In this document: positions 60,666 to 64,000 of the stretch, piece after piece
Position numbering within the stretch: the first letter of the stretch is position 1
Layout: each line of letters begins with the position of its first letter
Assembly: GCF_041260155.1 (NCBI RefSeq)
Contig: NC_091931.1
Location: 34,973,326-35,037,325 of the forward strand
DNA from: Ptychodera flava
Lineage: Eukaryota > Hemichordata > Enteropneusta > Ptychoderidae
Reading direction: 5' to 3'
Length of the DNA: 64,000 bases
Position numbers and translations under genes: made by a program
Notes under the pieces: model-generated
What the model was told of the DNA's origin: nothing
Databases searched by the model: none
The model's input: the letters and a program-made list of their open reading frames with translations, nothing else

Positions 60666-63600
60666 ATGGCGGATGAAAACCCGTGGCTGTCGTCCGCTGA
60701 TCCTATCCAGGAATTAGGATCAACGATGGATCCTCCGCAGGACCTCGATAACATACTCTTCAACGATTTTGACGGTAAGAATTATGTAGATTAATTTTCT
60801 TTGTTATTCTTGCCTCAGTACACGAGATATCACTGCAGTACTAAAGGGGCAGTCGCGTCACGCAAACAGTCCAGAAAGTGATAGTAAATTCCTCATCCAA
60901 ACTTCATTTGAACTTGAACTTTCGCATTTACCAATCATGTAAAGATAATTTCTCCATCAATAGTAGAAGCCACGTTGCTCAGCCAATTCAAATCGGCGGA
61001 GGAACGCTTGCAGACAATCTAATTTTTAAGTCGAGCACCTAGATTGCTAGTATACACAGACTTCAGAGGAACTATATGCCCGTTCCTCTACTCTACGCGG
61101 TGCGTCGATGTTGGTGCTCTCCAGTGTGTTGAATCTGGCTCAAAATATACGCTATCACATTTTTTATCATTGTCTGAAAGCCCAGTATATATAAAATAGA
61201 CTTTTGTACTGTTATGAAGCTAATGTTTCAACTGTTACTTAATATCAGCTGGATTATTTTTACTTCCGTGTTTATATTGCTACATAGTGTGTCAAAATAT
61301 AATTCACTGTGACTCGTCCTGTTTAATCGCTGATTTTTCAAATGTGAATTTTTAAGCGGCCATGTCAAGGGTTTATTGTATTATGACATATCTCTTGGAT
61401 GTATCTCTAGGCTCTCTGCTATCAGTTTTAATATAATTTTTCATAAAGACATGCACAAATATGTTTTCTAAAGTAAGCAAAAGATGGCAACAAGGCAGGT
61501 TGTGATTGGCTAGTAGAGCACATGGCCTGATGATACATCATAATCATAATGAGATGAGCTTGTGTGGAAACAGCTAAGAGGTGGAGCTAGCTCTAAATTC
61601 GGTCAGTTGCTGTGAAGTTCTCGTCAAGACGGTTTCGCCTCTCAGTGGTCCAAAACAATTATCATGGTACCAGCTGGAAGTCCCCCAGAAGAAAATGATA
61701 TATTTTGCTACTGTGTCATTGGGATTACCTGAGGTTGGTTGCATGTCGCAGTACATAAGTTCTGTTTTATTGTCCACATTAGCATTTGATTATGAAGTAC
61801 TGTACTATACCTGCATGGTTTTCTCACAGATTTTAATATTTTTTTCTCTTTCAGAAATGATGAATTACATCAACTCAGATGATCAAACAGCACCAACTGA
61901 TGACCTTTTCAGTGAACCGTTTGATAGTCCTACCTTGCATGACCCAATGCTGCCACAAAGCATTCAAGTGAAACGAGAACCGGTAGACATGCTAGATAGC
62001 ATTACTCCAACTTTGACATTCCTGCCCTCGCAACCACAAGAACAACAGCTGGCACAATTGCAGGCAGCACTTCAGCAAACCCAGCAGCAGCAGCAGCAGC
62101 AACAACAAGCAGTTCTGAACTCCCAAGTGTTGAGCACAACCCCAAGTGTACCGCTTTCTCCTACAACAAGCATTCAGTCAAGCCTTCCACTCTCCCCAAC
62201 TCCAAGTATTCAGTCTGTACCATCACCATCTGCAATCCAACCGCCCATGCAGACAAGCCCTATTCTGACTCAGACTGCTACTCACATTCAGGCAATATCA
62301 CAAAGTCCAGTACAACAGACAACCACTCAACCTACATTTCAACAGGTGAGAAAATAGTTTGGAAAGCAATGAAGGTGCATGCGTCTTTTTGTTCACAACA
62401 TATTTTGCCTGTGCCTGTGAGCCTTGAATTTTACAGTAGTACATAGCCAAGTAGTATCGAACAGGTCAAACAATTCTTTTAAAGCCTATAAATTATCAGA
62501 TACAAAGGCAATAATGTTTTAGTGCTGAGTAAATAAATGTAAGCTTGGACATTCATTGTCGAAAAAAAATGGCTTCCACTGTGCCCAAATATGGTGTGGC
62601 TTTTATTAGAACAGCACTCTGCATTTGCATTAATAATAATGATAAATGTCTTTGTTTACAGAAGTGCAGGGATACCCAGGGTAGTTACATAGATAACAGT
62701 TTATCAGCGCATTTCTATAATATATAATATGTTTATCACGAAAGGTTGTCATTTTCCCAAGCTAAGCCTCCCGACAAGATGATAGACAAAGTGACTCTTG
62801 TTATATTTTTTCTTCTTTGGTGTGCAGGTGTTACTGCAGTCTCCTGCAGTTACAGCAACTTCTGTTCCCGTGGTGACTACAGTTACGACAACGCCTTTGT
62901 CCACTATAGTTGGATCCGCCAACATTCAGTTAACCAGCATTCCGGTAGTCAAAGTAGAGACGACAGATAAACTTCCCATCAACAGACTCAATGGAAACAA
63001 CAAGGGTGCTCCGGTTTGCAAAGGAGAGAAGCGATGTGCTCACAATGCTATTGAAAGACGATACCGGTCAAGCATCAATGACAAAATTGTAGAACTGAAG
63101 GATCTTGTCCTGGGCAGTGAAACAAAGGTGGGCATAACATAATTTGAAGTAGTAGTGGCCGTAGTTTTAAAGTGACGACTGCAGAATCAGCAGTTAAACT
63201 GTTTTAATGGGCTTTTTGGCATTTAGTTTATTCTGTCTATGCATGTTTCTATATTCAGGTAAAAGCATTGAAGTGAATTTGGTTTTTGTTACTCATTCTC
63301 AATGTTTTAGATGAACAAGTCTGGAATTTTGAGGAAAGCGATTGAGCGTATCAGGTATCTTGAGCAGTCGAATAAACAATTGAAGCAAGAGAATATGCTG
63401 TTGAAGATGAGTTTGGGTAAAATTCAAGGTAAGTACTACCAGTGCGATTCTTCGATTCCTGTTTGATTTTTCAGCTTCAACACTGCAATCATTTGAAGTT
63501 TGTCTGGAGAGAAAACCCACCCCTTTGATCACTTATCTTATCCAGGTAACGATTTGCAAGTGAGACAAGAGGCAGTTGGAGAATTAAGTCCACCACCATC

Positions 63601-63926
63601 TGATCCAGACACCCCAGTTCGAAGCCCGAGCAGCAGTTACACTTCTGGACCGGAAAGTCCATCCATGTTTGACGAGGCAGACGTCAAGCCACCCATCAGC
63701 CTGCAACAGAAGCAGCAGATTGAAGTCAAGAATGAAAAGCAAACAGTTGGCAGTTGTGGCATTTTGGATCGCACAAGGATGACTCTGTGTATGGTCATGT
63801 TTGGTGTCCTGCTTTTCAATCCATTCAAGTCACTAATGGGAGGAACTGGTGGGGCACTGAACAGTGCTGATTACAATCAGATGCACGGTGGTAACAGACT
63901 GTTGCAAATGGATGCCTCTTCTTCTG
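60666..63926 (+). CDS. SREBF: Sterol regulatory element-binding protein, N-terminal ~466 residues; continues beyond window
   Basis: Five exons: 60666-60774, 61855-62345, 62828-63127, 63311-63428, 63546-63926; the last has a GTGAGA donor, so the gene runs on. Acidic activation segment ([17 protein letters not shown]), a sumoylation-type VKREP (Lys76), a Gln/Ser/Thr/Pro-rich region with a 9-Gln run, and bHLH from 267 ([13 protein letters not shown]) with the SREBP-diagnostic Tyr279. The leucine zipper follows (301-340). SPPPSDPD (354-361) matches the FBW7 phosphodegron type. DRTRMTLC then a hydrophobic span with Asn-Pro (414-432) matches the S2P site of the first membrane helix. Known role: ER membrane-bound transcription factor released by S1P/S2P to drive sterol and fatty-acid genes. 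The luminal loop and SCAP-binding domain lie outside the window. Confidence 0.96.
62086..62108 (+). repeat. CAG/CAA tract encoding polyglutamine in SREBP
   Basis: CAGCAGCAGCAGCAGCAACA-type run in exon 2 of SREBP giving a run of about nine Gln. Mixed CAG/CAA codons; possibly length-polymorphic. Confidence 0.85.
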
Positions 63927-64000
63927 GTGAGACCTATTTCTTTGTATCTCTGCCATGCAAAACAAATTGCATACTGCCTTTTGAAGGCAGAGTACTGCTC

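Noticed and set aside
61581..62357. Long open frame starting upstream of SREBP exon 2
   Set aside because: The part before 61855 is intron sequence in front of a clear acceptor, and the end runs past a donor. An alternative promoter (as for SREBP-1c) is possible but nothing here supports that ATG.

Overview
The window is animal nuclear DNA: AT-rich, with genes split by ordinary GT-AG introns and a dense load of transposable elements. The gene set (ATP7 copper ATPase, TTC29 ciliary/flagellar TPR protein, p62/SQSTM1, SREBP) is bilaterian. Short introns, divergent DNA transposons and pearl/HINE-type Helitron-like repeats suggest a marine invertebrate. A hemichordate- or lancelet-like deuterostome is my best guess, but this is inference and the species cannot be fixed from the sequence alone. 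No tRNA, rRNA or CRISPR array was seen.

Layout: (1) 73-11103 (+): the 3' 15 exons of an ATP7-type Cu(I) P-type ATPase; its N-terminal metal-binding domains lie before the window. (2) 11104-16453: intergenic space between two convergent genes. (3) 16454-42860 (-): a 13-exon, 26-kb gene for a 588-residue protein with two GST modules in tandem and an N-myristoylation-type start (MGSWFS). Its exons join in phase throughout. Its introns hold most of the mobile elements: a nested hAT-like/TTAA pair, Helitron-like elements with tandem cores, a LINE interrupted by one of them, large inverted repeats and a foldback. (4) 44232-51217 (+): TTC29, 9 coding exons, 525 residues, with a Lys/Glu-rich tail. 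(5) 51218-55181: convergent intergenic space with a foldback and a dispersed repeat. (6) 55182-59854 (-): p62/SQSTM1, 6 coding exons, 425 residues (PB1, ZZ, LIR, UBA). (7) 60666 to the window end (+): the first 5 coding exons of SREBP, head to head with p62 across 0.8 kb.

No single pathway joins these genes. Two contextual points stand out: p62 and SREBP share a compact divergent promoter region, and p62 intron 1 carries a full antioxidant-response-element match, which fits p62 regulation by NRF2/CNC factors. The most unusual items are the myristoylated tandem-GST protein, a candidate internal promoter for it, and a family of Helitron-like elements with a shared tandem core, microsatellite and terminal hairpin. 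One of these carries about 1.7 kb of unrelated cargo with a long palindrome.
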